Below, in pieces: positions 21,266 through 31,395 of a stretch of DNA of 64,000 bases (positions within the stretch are counted from its first letter, which is position 1; each line of letters opens with the position of its first letter). The stretch comes from Hyposmocoma kahamanoa (Eukaryota > Arthropoda > Insecta > Lepidoptera > Cosmopterigidae). The notes below the pieces were generated by a model that saw only the letters and a program-made list of their open reading frames with translations, was not told the origin of the DNA and did no database searches. The stretch spans positions 1,580,096 to 1,644,095 of the forward strand of contig NW_020653856.1 in the NCBI RefSeq assembly GCF_003589595.1, given 5' to 3'. Position numbers and translations under genes: made by a program.

Positions 21266-22100
21266 GCACTGCTTCCGAGTCCTCATAATTCCAAAATAAC
21301 AAAAGTAATTTTGATTTCTCATAAATGAGTAAATTATTCCTTTTATTTATGTATACTGCACTAAAATTGTTACAAGTTCAGACTAAAAACAAAACCTTAT
21401 TCAGAAACCAGTTCCCGAGCAATGTAGTAAGGGTAAATGTATAGAGGCTATATAAGGTCTAGACAATCGAGAAAGGTTCTCAGGGTTATCTAGGCGTTGA
21501 CCTTTAAGCCGTAAATTTAAATACGGAATGTTTATACATCGTGGGAGTTTAAAGGCCTTTGGGAAAGATTAATCCAAGGAATTAAGGTTGTAAAGAAAGT
21601 TCATAGTTAACGGGCTTTTATTTGTGAACAAGATATAATAAATTCTCAATGATTTTTGTGAAATAACTTTGAAAAAATTTGATTATGAATACAAACATGG
21701 AACATATAGAGAAATTTTCGTCGACCCGGTGGTACTTGAACCCACGTCCACGCTGCAACGTAACCGTATACTGAAACAAAAACTTTATATAAAACATACT
21801 TATTAACACCTATACGTAATAATACATCGTCGCCTTACTTTCTTAAACTCGTATCTTAAAACACAAAGTTACTAAAATGCAAAAAATGGATTGTATATAC
21901 AGGTTGATTTCACAGCACATTTCCTTCATATTTACACACCAGCTTTTACCTATTCGTAAAGCAATACGTCCAAAATAACACCCTTGATAAGAAACTTTAA
22001 ATAAATAGCAAGTTCTGCCATCTCATCATATATATCATCCTGAACAATCACTCTTTATAAAATCCGAGTTTGTGAAAGTTCCTCATCATAACCTATGATG
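21266..22100. other. Unassigned DNA with one tRNA-like box
   Basis: No gene recognised. 21718-21772 resembles an inverted tRNA T-arm region (GGTGGTACTTGAACCCACGT), probably the head of a decayed SINE on the minus strand. Confidence 0.4.
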
Positions 22101-22119
22101 TCGATTGATCAGGGCCTTA

Positions 22120-24230
22120 GTGGTATGAGACGGGTGTGGTAAGGATACAGGTCAGCAGATTGGGATGAAATGCGCCATTTGTTTTCGTCATATCCTTGGT
22201 TTGCTTTTCTTCAGGAGACTCGTCGAGCTGTGCTGATGCTGTAGTCGAGGTCTTGTGTTTGGTATTGAGTATTATATACCATACTCCGATGTACCCAATG
22301 GACCCCAAGTTCGTCCATGGTTTAACGCTCACTGCAGTCGTGCTGAAGCACGAAAGCAGTCCGCGTACCAAGCATGGGCAGATGCTTGACTGCGCAAAGC
22401 TCCGAGTACTCGGAATCTGAAGAAAGCTGTAGTACTCTGCGGAATCTTGACGTGAATAAAACTAGCGGGCCAGATGGAATTCCAGCGGTAGTCCTACGTA
22501 ACTGTGAGCCTGAGTTGTCTCCTGTTCTCACACGCCTGTACCGCCTCTCACTTGAGACTGGTGTAGGTCGTGGAAGCTTGCAAACGTGCAACCTGTGCCC
22601 AAAAAGTGAAGCAGAGCTGACCCTGTCAACTATAGACCTATTTCAGTCACTTCCATATTCTGCAAGACTATGGAACGTGTAATCAACAACCGTCTCCAGT
22701 CATACCTTGAAGACAATGACTTCCTCAGTGATCGCCAGTAAGGATTCCGACGATCTACCGGGGATCTTCTTGTGTGTGCCTGTCACATATGGAGCGAGAC
22801 TATAGAAAAGGAAGGCGAAGCACTTGCAGTGTCTTTGGACGTTTCTAAAGCCTTTGACAGGGTCTGGCACGCAAGTCTTTTAAGCAATCTTCCATGTTAT
22901 GGGCTCCCCACTGACCTTTGCAATTGGATCTCGGATTTCTTGAGTGAACGTCCCATTCTAGTGGTCTTAGAAAGCTACTCTTCCGAACATATGGCGATAG
23001 ATTTAGGTTTTGGCGATAGATATAGGCTGGAGTTCCTCAGGGTTCCGTACTGTCTGCAAATCTCTTTCTGCTGCATATCAATGATATGTTAATTCCAGGT
23101 ACCTTTGCGTATGCTGATGACAGCACAGTTGTACATAGGTACTTGACCAATGCTAGGGTCAGAGGAGAGAAAATCCAGTCTTGTCGAGAGTTCATGGTTA
23201 GCCGTTTAGATTTGACGCTCAAGGCCGTCTTCGTTTTAGGAGATGCCAATCTTGTCAAGTTTAACGCTACGAAAACGCAGGCGTGTCTATTCTCCACTAA
23301 ACGGAGTCCGTTTGTGCTGACTCCGACTTTTCGTGATATATCCATACCGATAGCCGACCGTCTCCAACTACTTGGAATGGACCTGTTGTCCAATCTGAAC
23401 TTCGGTAGATACATTGAATCCATGGCCAAACATGCAGCCAGGAAGCTTGGCATCCTTTCCAGGGTGAGTCGTTACTTTACACCGGGACAGTTGCTTCAGC
23501 TGTATCAAGCACAAGTTCGGTCGTATATGGAGTACTGTTGCCACCTTTGCGATGACTTTGCTATATACCAACTGGCCGCCTTGGATTCAATTGACAAGCG
23601 TGTCAAGAGGCTTATAGGTGACTCGGAATTAGTAGAGGCGAAGTTGCATAGCCTTGAACACCGCCGTAAAGTTGCCTGCTTATCGGTATTTTACCAGGAT
23701 ATGCCACGAAGAGTGTGCGATGGAATTACACAATTAAATTCCGCCTTCCCCTTTCCATCATCGGGGGACTAGGCGTAGGCTTGGCTTCCATCCCTATGTT
23801 GTGAAAATTCCAAAGATTCGCACCAACCGCGTAGGATTTGAGAACTGGAGAGCCGTTTATCGCACTTTAAACAAAACTTATGTAGATAGACATGGGACTG
23901 TACCACGGTGAATGTAGTAGCAGTAGAGCTCCTTGTGAAAAATTCGTCCAGGAAAGTACTGCCTTATCCATTTCTGCCGCCAAGCAGCTATGTGAGCATT
24001 ACTGTCTTCCGGTTTTGAAGGGTAAGGGTGTTGGTGAAATTACAGGCACATGGGACTTATCAACTTATGTCTCAAGGTGATGGGTGCAGTGGACTACCAC
24101 TGGTCTTGACTACCCTTCAGATCTTTGTGATTTAAAGATTTGAGTGACATTGCAACTGTTATGGACAGGCTTGTCACTTACCATCAGACGGACGACTAGT
24201 TTATCGCGTCACTTGTATCACAAAATCTGT
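22120..24230 (+). mobile_element. LINE-A, Jockey-clade non-LTR retrotransposon, longest copy
   Basis: Order of parts: a degraded linker between endonuclease and RT (22190-22400, frames shifting; words PWF and KQSAYQAWAD recognisable), the RT domain (22427-23772), and the 3' UTR (23885-24230). The 3' UTR carries the blocks CTCCTTGTGAAAAATTCGTC, TTTCTGCCGCCAAGCAG, ACAGGCACATGGGACTT and GATCTTTGTGATTTAAAG. These blocks recur at more than 20 places in the window as 5'-truncated copies. The terminal poly-A/TTGATATTATAAAA end seen in younger copies is eroded here (TCACTTGTATCAC). The 5' half of the element, including a gag-like ORF1, is absent. Confidence 0.85.
22427..23772 (+). pseudogene. LINE-A reverse transcriptase domain, frameshifted
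   Basis: Recognisable RT blocks in order: VNKTSGPDGIPAVVLRN (22452-22502); a shift into PVNYRPISVTSIFCKTMERV; DNDFLSDRQ followed by a TAA at 22739-22741 and GFRRSTGD; LDVSKAFDRVWHASLLSNL near 22835-22895, with the first metal-binding aspartate block; a GVPQGSVLSANLFLLHIND equivalent near 23030-23085 in another frame; and FAYADDSTV with YADD at 23110-23121. The thumb and C-terminus follow (LLGMDLLSNLNFG, ARKLGILSRVSRYF, YQAQVRSYMEYCCHLCD, KRVKRLIGDSEL). At least one stop and several frameshifts make it inactive. Clade call by motif order and C-terminal style. Confidence 0.85.
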
Positions 24231-24600
24231 GTTATAATAAATACAGTGGGCGCCGCTCGGCTCGCACCATAGGTAAAACATATTATTAAATACGCTGAGT
24301 CCAAAATCCAATGTAAGAAATATTACAAAAAACAAACAAAAAGGCCTAACAGAAAAGTTCGTTGAGCAGACCAAATTGAAACTTAATACTAATTTGGGGA
24401 AATAAAAGTTTTGTTTTTTGTCCGCCGCGAAATATTCCGAAGCAGTTCGGAGTTGTTGTTCCTGAACATTAATGTGAACCGTTTGCTCGATTTTTACATA
24501 GTGTATGAATAAGACAAGTAGGGCAAGTCCGGCTTGTTCGGCGGGTCAATGTTTTACACTTCGCTCAGAGCGTAGGGTTGTCACATTTTATTACAGTTGC
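24231..24600. other. No feature recognised
   Basis: Unassigned A+T-rich DNA. Confidence 0.45.
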
Positions 24601-24605
24601 CTGTA

Positions 24606-24954
24606 GGGCTAGTACGACAGAGCAGGACTTGTGCGAGAGTGACAAAAAGCGCGATATACTGTTATTGTCACATAGAGATCTCGCGATTTTTGTCGCTCTA
24701 GCCTTAGTCGCGCCCTGCCCTTTTTTTTTTTTGACGGGGGGAAATCTTTATGGATACCCCTGAGCCCAGGGAGACTCAGGTGTTATGTGGGGACTCTCCC
24801 TCCAGACTGGAGGGCCTACCCCACTAAAACCCCCCCGGGTTTCCCTCACGCCGGTTGAGTCGGCGCCGTGGGATCAGTGAACATTCACCACGACGCCGGC
24901 CGGCCGCCCTAGCTTACGCCAGGGCTCCCGAATCGCGCCCTGCCCTGCTAGCCC
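24606..24954. mobile_element. TA-flanked MITE, copy 2, split by a LINE insertion
   Basis: Inverted arms GGGCTAGTACGAC... (24606) and ...CCCTGCTAGCCC (ending 24954) with TA outside both ends. It is related to 14560-14682. 24721-24932 is foreign (next entry). Without it the element would be about 124 bp plus the 13-bp duplication. Confidence 0.8.
24721..24932 (-). mobile_element. LINE 3' end, 5'-truncated, with 13-bp target duplication
   Basis: Starts with a poly-T run (12 T), so the poly-A end of a minus-strand retroelement. The GC-rich body includes AACCCGGGGGGGTTTTAGTG on the minus strand. TCGCGCCCTGCCC is repeated at 24708-24720 and 24933-24945. Poly-A plus a long target duplication is the hallmark of LINE retrotransposition. 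It is a different family from LINE-A. Confidence 0.85.
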
Positions 24955-25175
24955 TACCGATATTCGTATTTTTTAGTGCACAAGCGACATCCGAAGCGGG
25001 TCCGAGTTTTCTAGATCTTTATAGTCTCGGATTCGGAAGGAATACAAATCGGATGGCGTGAAAAAGCGCTTTGTTTTTTTTTTTAAATTTAATTTGAGGT
25101 GGTGTAGAAAGAAAACAAAAAGTTACAAAATCAACTATTGCTTTATTTATTATATTTTTTTGTATACCAAACGAC

Positions 25176-25245
25176 GGGACGAATGGGTTGCGCGACTGGT
25201 GATAAGCGACACGCCTATCCATAACGGTTGCAGAGCCACTTAGAG
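25176..25245 (-). mobile_element. LINE-A tail fragment
   Basis: The last 70 bases of the LINE-A 3' UTR on the minus strand (GACGGGACGAATGGGTTGC, AAGCGACACGCCTATCCATA, TTGCAGAGCCACTTAGAGC). Confidence 0.75.
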
Positions 25246-25410
25246 CTTTTAATTAAGATAAGATAAATTTATTTCAATATAATTTAATCTAATACAGTAT
25301 AAGTAAAATAAATGTAAATAAAGCTATTATAGTATTCAAAATTCTTATGAATTAAATAGGGGAATCTAGATTATACATTCTTAATAGTTAAGTTGTATCT
25401 ACATTTTTAA

Positions 25411-25845
25411 CCGATTTCAAAAAAGGAGCAGGTTCTCAATTCGACCGTATGTTCTTTTTTTGTATGTATACATACAAAAAAAGAACATACGGTCGAATAT
25501 ATATGTTACGCGATAATTCCGGTATTTGTGAACCGATTTTCATGATTCTTTTTTTGTTGGAAAGGGGGTACTTACATAGTGGTCCCATATCATTTTGAAG
25601 AAAATCATCCACCTCGAAGGGTGGCTGTTCACGCATGAAGATTCATTTTTATTATAAATAGCGCCTAAATGTTCCTAAGGAGCAATTTCTTTAATGGTTG
25701 ATTTTGCTATTTCTCCAATTCAAGGCGTTTTTCTCCTCTCAATATACTTTGAGTAGTGTCATAGTGAGAACCTATTTTTATTATCTCCAGCGTCAAGTCC
25801 TGTATAGTGACGAGTTAGGGGATATTTCAATAAAATTTAGCAAAT
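25411..25845 (+). repeat. Dispersed repeat E, copy 2
   Basis: Ordered blocks as at 8723-9090: ACCGATTTCAAAAAAGGAGC, GGTTCTCAATTCGACC, TTACGCGATAATTCCGGTAT, AACCGATTTTCATGATTC, GGTGGCTGTTCACGCATGAA, TTTGAGTAGTG. An internal 60-bp palindrome (25439-25498) is extra relative to the other copies. Confidence 0.7.
25439..25498. repeat. Perfect 60-bp palindrome, no spacer
   Basis: Two 30-base arms (25439-25468, 25469-25498) are exact reverse complements meeting at GTA/TAC. One arm, ATTCGACCGTATGTTCTTTT onward, is normal repeat-E sequence; the other is its mirror copy. Confidence 0.95.
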
Positions 25846-26305
25846 AGACGTAATTCCACGTACTTTTGAGGTCGGTTTTTTTAGTATTCTGTACTGAGAT
25901 TATAATATTAGCATTTAATGTGTAATTGCGAAGCCTAAACTAAGTAAATGTATACCTGTATTTTAGGCATCTTTTTGTGCAAATTTCTTTATATTACAGC
26001 TTAAAAATAGATTTTTTATATTTAACAATAAAATAAATAGTAATTATAAATTAATGGTTACCTATATAAAACAACAAATTGTAATTATGAAACAAATTCC
26101 AGCAAATCCTCTGTTTCATTATAAGTCTTACTCTTAACACACAATTTGACGGTCCTTTTACATTCTATTTTATTCATGGCGAAATAATGCAAAGCAGAAT
26201 TTAATTTAAAGTAACGGAATGTACCAAGGAAGTAAAAGAATCTATGCGAGTGTGCTGTGCGGAGTTGTGCTCGAGACGAGAAGAAGAAGAGAGAGAGAAG
26301 AATTG
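25846..26305. other. No gene recognised
   Basis: A+T-rich; nothing assignable. 26275-26310 is a short GAAGAAGAGAGAG purine run. Confidence 0.45.
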
Positions 26306-26309
26306 CAAA

Positions 26310-26475
26310 GAACTTAGGATCCTAGGGGCACTGCCCCTGTGCCGGTCACCTTGAGACATAAGTTGACAAGTCCCATGTTCCTGTAATTTCACCAGCACCC
26401 TATGAAACCGGGACGCTACTGCTTGGCGGCTGAAATAGGTAAGGTGGCAGTACTTCCCTGGAAGAACTATGTACA
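26310..26475 (-). mobile_element. LINE-A 3' tail copy
   Basis: Minus-strand LINE-A UTR from the GATCCTAGGGGCACTGCC block to GGCAGTACTTCCCTGGAAG. Confidence 0.75.
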
Positions 26476-26784
26476 CTGTACTATGAGTAGTATGCATCGG
26501 CAAGAGTACGCAACCCCTTTTTTGATAGGATTTCGTTTATCTGTCGCACATATCACATACAGATGCTCCCAATCTCTCGTATCCAGTCAAGCTTCCTGAC
26601 ACCACAAATGATATTGAGAGCATTCAGTTTAATCTTTACGTACATATATATAGGCTATTTGTAAATCTCTTTGCGCCTTGGGCGTCTCCATATCTTTGAC
26701 TATGATAATTATGAATTTTATAGAGTGCCTTTGTGATATACTTTATGAAATTATAATTTACAGATCAAAGACAGGAGTAGAAAA

Positions 26785-26830
26785 ACAAGTATACGCGATC
26801 TGGATCTGAAAAATAGTTTCATTTCCTTTG
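26785..26830 (+). mobile_element. PLE terminal-repeat fragment
   Basis: ATACGCGATCTGGATCTGAA followed by AAATAGTTTCATTTCCT: the last 40 bases of the PLE terminal repeat. Confidence 0.6.
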
Positions 26831-26918
26831 CGTAACTGAGATTTTCGCTTTAAGACCACGTGTGTTCTATTGTTAGGCACGGGTCTTCTGTAAAAGGCCA
26901 CCTAGATAAATGCTTATA

Positions 26919-27536
26919 AAGGGTTTTTCAACAAGAACTTGTTTTGTAAATCAAAATAAAACAATACATTTAGATGACAATGATTTAAATATTTATTGTC
27001 TTAAAAAAAAAAGGTTTGGCAATTATGATTGAAAAATGATATCTGATAAATGTCCACCACGACCACAGTTACAGATATCGATTCTTTCATCAAAGTTTTT
27101 AATCACTTAGATGACAATGATTTAAATTTGTATTGTCTTAAAAAAAAATAAGGTTTGGCAATTATGATTGAAAAATGATATCTGATAAATGTCCACCACG
27201 ACCACAGTTACAGATATCGATTCTTTCATCAAAGTTTTTAATCACTTTTTGACAAAATGGTGGGTCTATTTCGTTAATCACTTCACGAATTTTGATTTCT
27301 ACGGCTGCAATCGATTCGATTGGCTCCGTATAGACTCTGTCTTTAACATAATCCCATAAAAAAATAATCCAGCGGTGTTACATCACATGATCATGATGGA
27401 CATTTCTCAGATGTCATTTTTCATTCATAATTGCCAAACCTTACTTTTTTTAATACAATAAAAATTTTAATCATTGTCATCTAAATTTAATCTTTTATTT
27501 TCATTTACAAAACAAAGTTCTTGTTGAAAAACCCTT
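26919..27536 (-). mobile_element. Tc1/mariner-type relic with long inverted ends
   Basis: 618 bp. About 140 bases at each end are inverted repeats (starting AAGGGTTTTTCAACAAGAAC), and TA lies outside both ends (26917-26918, 27537-27538). The right half of the transposase gene remains on the minus strand. 26965-27108 and 27109-27247 are near-identical tandem copies of the gene's last part. Confidence 0.75.
27162..27380 (-). pseudogene. Tc1/mariner-type DDE transposase, C-terminal fragment
   Basis: Reading on the minus strand from about 27378: TPLDYF, a +1 shift inside a run of seven T, then LWDYVKDRVYTEPIES, IAAVEIKIREVINEIDPPFC, QKVIKNFDERIDICNCGRGG and HLSDIIFQS-stop at 27162-27164. 'PLDYFLWGYVKDxVY' contains the last part of the DDE_3-type catalytic core, and the 'RGGHLxDIIF' ending is typical of insect mariner-like proteins. 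The N-terminus and first two catalytic acids are missing. A second copy of the final codons lies at 27020-27108. Confidence 0.75.
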
Positions 27537-27779
27537 TACATCTGATGTTGTTGGAGTGCAGATATAATCACAAATTAAGATGATAAACAAGAATTTACCC
27601 ACGCGTTCAAGAGTACTTTTATAAATAACCGCGACCTCATCTGAGATAAATGATGTGGTTATTGGCTAACCCGACCGGTTAAACACTCTATTTACCTACA
27701 CGGCATTAAATAAGAGAGTTGCTTTAGAAATTTATTTGTAACTAATGAGTGTAATGAATATTAGAATGTTTTATTAAAG

Positions 27780-28680
27780 AGATGGGCGATTGCCTAAAAA
27801 AAATCTAATAAATCGATAGTTGCACTATTCATATTCGATTTTCGATTTAGTCGTGTTTGCCGAATAATAATTGAATATAGTTACTAATTTAGTAGTTATT
27901 ATTAAATTATAAAAAAAGGTCCTCTATACTACGGTACGGAATGTAAAAAAACCGATACTATTACTTATTTAGTACCAATCGATCGTATTACTAATATAAT
28001 AACAATGAATCCTATTACGATATTTGAGCAACAATCAAAAATTAGTAACCAGTAGATTAGTAACTATTTCGATTCACAATCGATATTTGATCAACGATCA
28101 ATAAGTGAAGTGTAGTAACTAAGGCCTAGTTCCGACTATGCCGCCGATCGCCGAATTTGCCAGGTCGGTAAAACTACCGGAAATGTTAGTGGCTGTACAA
28201 TTTATATGAAGCTATTTACATTACGCCGGACCCGGCAAGAATACCGGGCTCTGCATTGTTGCCGAAGCGTTTGTCACTGCGGACCGCCGGCGCCGGCAGA
28301 ACGCCCGAACCGGAGTAATGTGAATGACGACAAAAGTCATCCCAATAAATCATCAAAAGAGGATGCTGTCATTTGAAAATAATTGAAGAACTTTGATTCG
28401 TTACTTCTGAGTTGGCCCATTAAAAATCTTTACCGTAAAATAGGATGTACTCAATGTTTGCTTTTTATTATTAAGCCTTCTAAGATACCACCACATCGCC
28501 ACAAGAATAAGGGCTTTAGTCGCCGGTTTTCTTGCGAGATCCGACTTAATGTGAACACCTAGTCCAAGTGCCGAACCGGCGGATAGTGGGAATTAGGCCT
28601 TAAAGATATAAAAAAATCGAATTATTTCGATTATATTTATAACATTATTTTTAGGAACAAAGCCCATCGCTATTTTGCTA
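27780..28680. repeat. Decayed element interrupted by a MITE
   Basis: 27783-28119 and 28603-28680 share a GATGGGCGATTG / CAAAGCCCATCGCT inverted terminus and many ATCGAT/GATTTTCGA words. They look like one element into which 28120-28602 was inserted. Class unknown. Confidence 0.35.
28120..28602. mobile_element. DNA-transposon-like inverted-repeat element, 483 bp
   Basis: Ends TAAGGCCTAGTTCCGACTAT and (inverse) TAAGGCCTAATTCCCACTAT match at 18 of 20 positions, followed by GCCGCC/CCGCCG. The interior is CCGG-rich (GCCGGACCCGGCAAG) in an A+T-rich setting. No clear target duplication could be read and no coding is seen. It could be a PIF/Harbinger-type MITE. Confidence 0.6.
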
Positions 28681-28719
28681 CGATATTTATTTATTTTTGT
28701 AAAATTATTCCACTACTTT

Positions 28720-28870
28720 GTTATAATTATTAATACAAAGATCGAACACAAAGAAATATTCCTTTGATCTAACAGGACTTGAACTTGCGTCTGCGATATG
28801 TCTCAGGGCGACCGCTGAGCTACAGATTGAGAAAATACTTTCATAGATTTCTCATAGGCGCTTCGGCAAA
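28720..28870 (-). mobile_element. tRNA-headed SINE-2 copy
   Basis: Shares GTTATAATTATTAATACAAA and GATCGAACAC with the element at 19548-19836. A different tRNA-like segment lies at 28770-28815 (CAGGACTTGAACTTGCGTCT, GACCGCTGAGCTAC on the plus strand), so the head is not the same tRNA type. Confidence 0.5.
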
Positions 28871-28914
28871 AAGTACTTAAAGCCAGAAACAAGGATCTGT
28901 AATGACTTTTTTAT

Positions 28915-29200
28915 GTTACCAAGTAACAGGATGAACAAGTCGTGCCCCTGCTGTTAAGCGACACGCCTGTCCGTAGCAGTTGCAGTGCCACTCAGAGCTT
29001 TTAATCGCAAGGATCTAAAGCTCACTGTCACCAGGCAAGTACTGCCACCTAACCTATTTCTGCCGCCAAGCAGTAATTTGAGCATAACTGCGTACAGGCA
29101 CATGGGACTTTTCAACTTATGTCTCAGCCTGGTGGGCGCAGAGACAGTGCACCTCAGATCTTTGCGATCTAAAGCTCTGAGTGGCACTGCAATTGTTAGA
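28915..29200. mobile_element. Two LINE-A tails head to head
   Basis: 28915-29025 is LINE-A 3' UTR on the minus strand and 29035-29200 is the same UTR on the plus strand (CAAGTACTGCCACCTAACCT to CTGAGTGGCACTGCAATTGT). The plus-strand part lacks its last 60 bases. Confidence 0.75.
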
Positions 29201-29202
29201 GA

Positions 29203-29361
29203 GAAGAAAGAAAGGAAAGAAAGAAAAATAACTTATTTGGTAACGAAGTAAAAATTATATAATGACAAAATAAAACTCTACTAAAACTTTACATATCACA
29301 TGTTACCAAAATGGTCACCACTCAGTTTTTTGTAAAGAGACGTTGGAGGACGCCTCATTAC
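29203..29361 (-). mobile_element. LINE-C 3' tail, (CTTT)n end
   Basis: On the minus strand it reads AATGAGGCGTCCTCCAACGT, AAAAAACTGAGTGGTGACCA, GTTACCAAATAAGTTATTTT and a (TTTC)n tail. The same ordered blocks are at 33705-33860. Confidence 0.65.
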
Positions 29362-29802
29362 CCGCTCACGCGATGCGCTCTTCCTACCGCAAAATGGCGG
29401 CTCTTTAGTTTCGCGAATTAGAAAATCATTCAGTTTAAATACAAGTTTTTATAAATAAAAATACTTTGTTCTGCATTGCTAAATAAATACCCTCCTTACT
29501 ACCAAGAAAAACATCTCAAATAAAATGCAGTAATACACCGCAAATCCTGCACTTAACAAGCACTAATGAAATTTTTGGTGTACTTGGATAAATATGATAA
29601 TATTCCGTTTGAGTGGTTCTAACGTTTACCATGAAATTACTCCTTAAAGTATAGTTTATAAACATTTATATTCAGGGTAAACTTAAAAAACGCTACTTAC
29701 GGTATGTTTTCAATAAATAAACGCCAAAATCACCAGCCCAAACAATAACACACACGATTGTCGTGACGTATTTTTGAAGTTGTTTATTTTTTTCAAATGA
29801 CA
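29362..29802. repeat. 441-bp dispersed repeat H, copy 1
   Basis: From CCGCTCACGCGATGCGCTC and ACCGCAAAATGGCGGC to TTTTGAAGTTGTTTATTTTT this matches 49883-50320 in the same orientation with scattered substitutions and small indels. No inverted ends, poly-A or coding are evident. Confidence 0.85.
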
Positions 29803-29817
29803 GACCGTTAGACAGTT

Positions 29818-30010
29818 TGTTATGGACAGGTGTGTCGTTTACTATCAGGCGCACGACTTGTTCGTCCCATCACTTAATAAAAAAAAAACTACGCCTGTCA
29901 CCTTGAGACGTAAGTTGACAACTCCCAAATACCTGTAGTCTCAACAGTACCTAACCTTTCAAAACTGGAACGCAGTAATATTGTGGCAGTACTTCCCTAG
30001 ACGAACTCAT
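29818..30010. mobile_element. Two LINE-A tail fragments, opposite strands
   Basis: 29818-29888 (+) is the final part of the UTR with its A-run; 29890-30010 (-) is the middle and 5' part of another copy (CCTTGAGACGTAAGTTGACA to GTACTTCCCTAGACGAACTC). Confidence 0.65.
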
Positions 30011-30234
30011 TCACGAGTAGCTATACTGTTACTTGTATTTCTGTTTCTATTAAACTAACTTTGAAGTTAAGAGAGATTATTACACAGAAAGCCGCATGGT
30101 AATCAGTTTACCAGCTCTTGAGGAAAATGTATAAGTAACTCACAGTCATTTTGGACCGGCACGGTTTAACTTGAACGCATTAACGCCTCTGTGCCGTCGG
30201 AAGAACTCGTTTAATAATATTTCTAACTTTTTTA

Positions 30235-30810
30235 TTGAAAAAAAACCGACTTCACACCGACACCTCAAACCGACCGAAAGTTTGCTTGTCGGCTTTTTTT
30301 GATTTCCATGGGATCTCCTCATCAGACTCTGACTTCTTGGTGACAATGGGACTGTTACGGATTCCTGTGTACATTTTATATTTTATTTTCTGGTTGTTCT
30401 GGTGATTTATTGATTAAACATGTATTGTGTCAAGTGAAAAGTCGACTTTTATTAGAGGAAAATAATTAGGCCATTTGTGATAGCCGAAACGAACCCGGAA
30501 CAACATCAGGGACCGCCTGGAGATTATACCCTTTCAAACAAAACAAGAATTTTCAAAATCGGTGCACAATTGATGGAGAAATTGGTGAATACACGGACAT
30601 GCCTATAAATTTGAGGGTTTCCTTCGATTTCCATGGCATCCCCTCATCAGATTCTGACTTGGTGACAATGGGACCACCAAAAGAGTGCACCCATCGAAAC
30701 AAAAAAATAATTTTCAAAATCGGTCCACAATTGACGGAGATATCTGCAAACATACACACAGCCGAACGTATAACCTCCTCCTTTTTTAAGTCGGTTTAAA
30801 ATTTAATTCA
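30235..30810 (-). repeat. Dispersed repeat E, inverse copies
   Basis: 30540-30800 contains, inverted, the AACCGACTTAAAAAAGGAGG start (30781-30800) and the CAATTGTGGACCGATTTTGA block. 30237-30350 is a second partial copy (AAAAACCGACTTCACACCGA; CATGGGATCTCCTCATCAGA). Confidence 0.55.
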
Positions 30811-31393
30811 AAGAGGATTTTACACTAACCTAGATAAATTTATAATGAGGTTTTCCTACTAATGCGGCTCAGTCAAACGGTACGTGTCAGAGTACGGAGA
30901 TTCCGTAAAAGTTAACTGACGTCGGTTAGAAAGTAAATGGTCGATTAAAAAGCAAACTAACGTGGTACACATAAAAACTAAATACACGACAGAGAGGGAT
31001 CGACGAGTCAAGTTAAGTCAAAAATTAATCTATTAATTAATGGATTCTTCACTTCACTTGGTCAACCCATTTATACGTCCGGCACGGGTCTCCTCTCGGG
31101 CGAGGGTTTAGGCAATAGTCCACCACGCTAGCCCAATATGGGTCGGAGATTTCACACGATTTCCAAAGAAAGAAATAAGTATTCCATAAAAAAACAACAC
31201 AGCACATTTAACAATTACGAAACACGATTATAACATGTAAAAAAGAAATCGAATTAAAAAAAGGGAAAAAAAACAACAATTTGATAATAGACACAAATAA
31301 CACACTAACGGGAAGCAAATAACTGTAACAATAAATAATCAAACGATACGCCATAACGTGTGCATGCTGTACTACTACGGAATCCGTACTTGG
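30811..31393. other. No gene recognised
   Basis: Unassigned. 31075-31160 carries the common lepidopteran repeat phrase GGCACGGGTCTCCTCTCGGG followed by GTCCACCACGCTAGCCCAAT. Confidence 0.45.
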
Positions 31394-31395
31394 TA

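Noticed and set aside
20973..21322. Histidine/threonine-repeat and arginine/threonine-repeat proteins on the minus strand
   Set aside because: They are translations of the (GT)n microsatellite.
26965..27247. CRISPR-like or satellite array
   Set aside because: Only two tandem copies of about 140 bp, explained as duplication of a mariner gene end.
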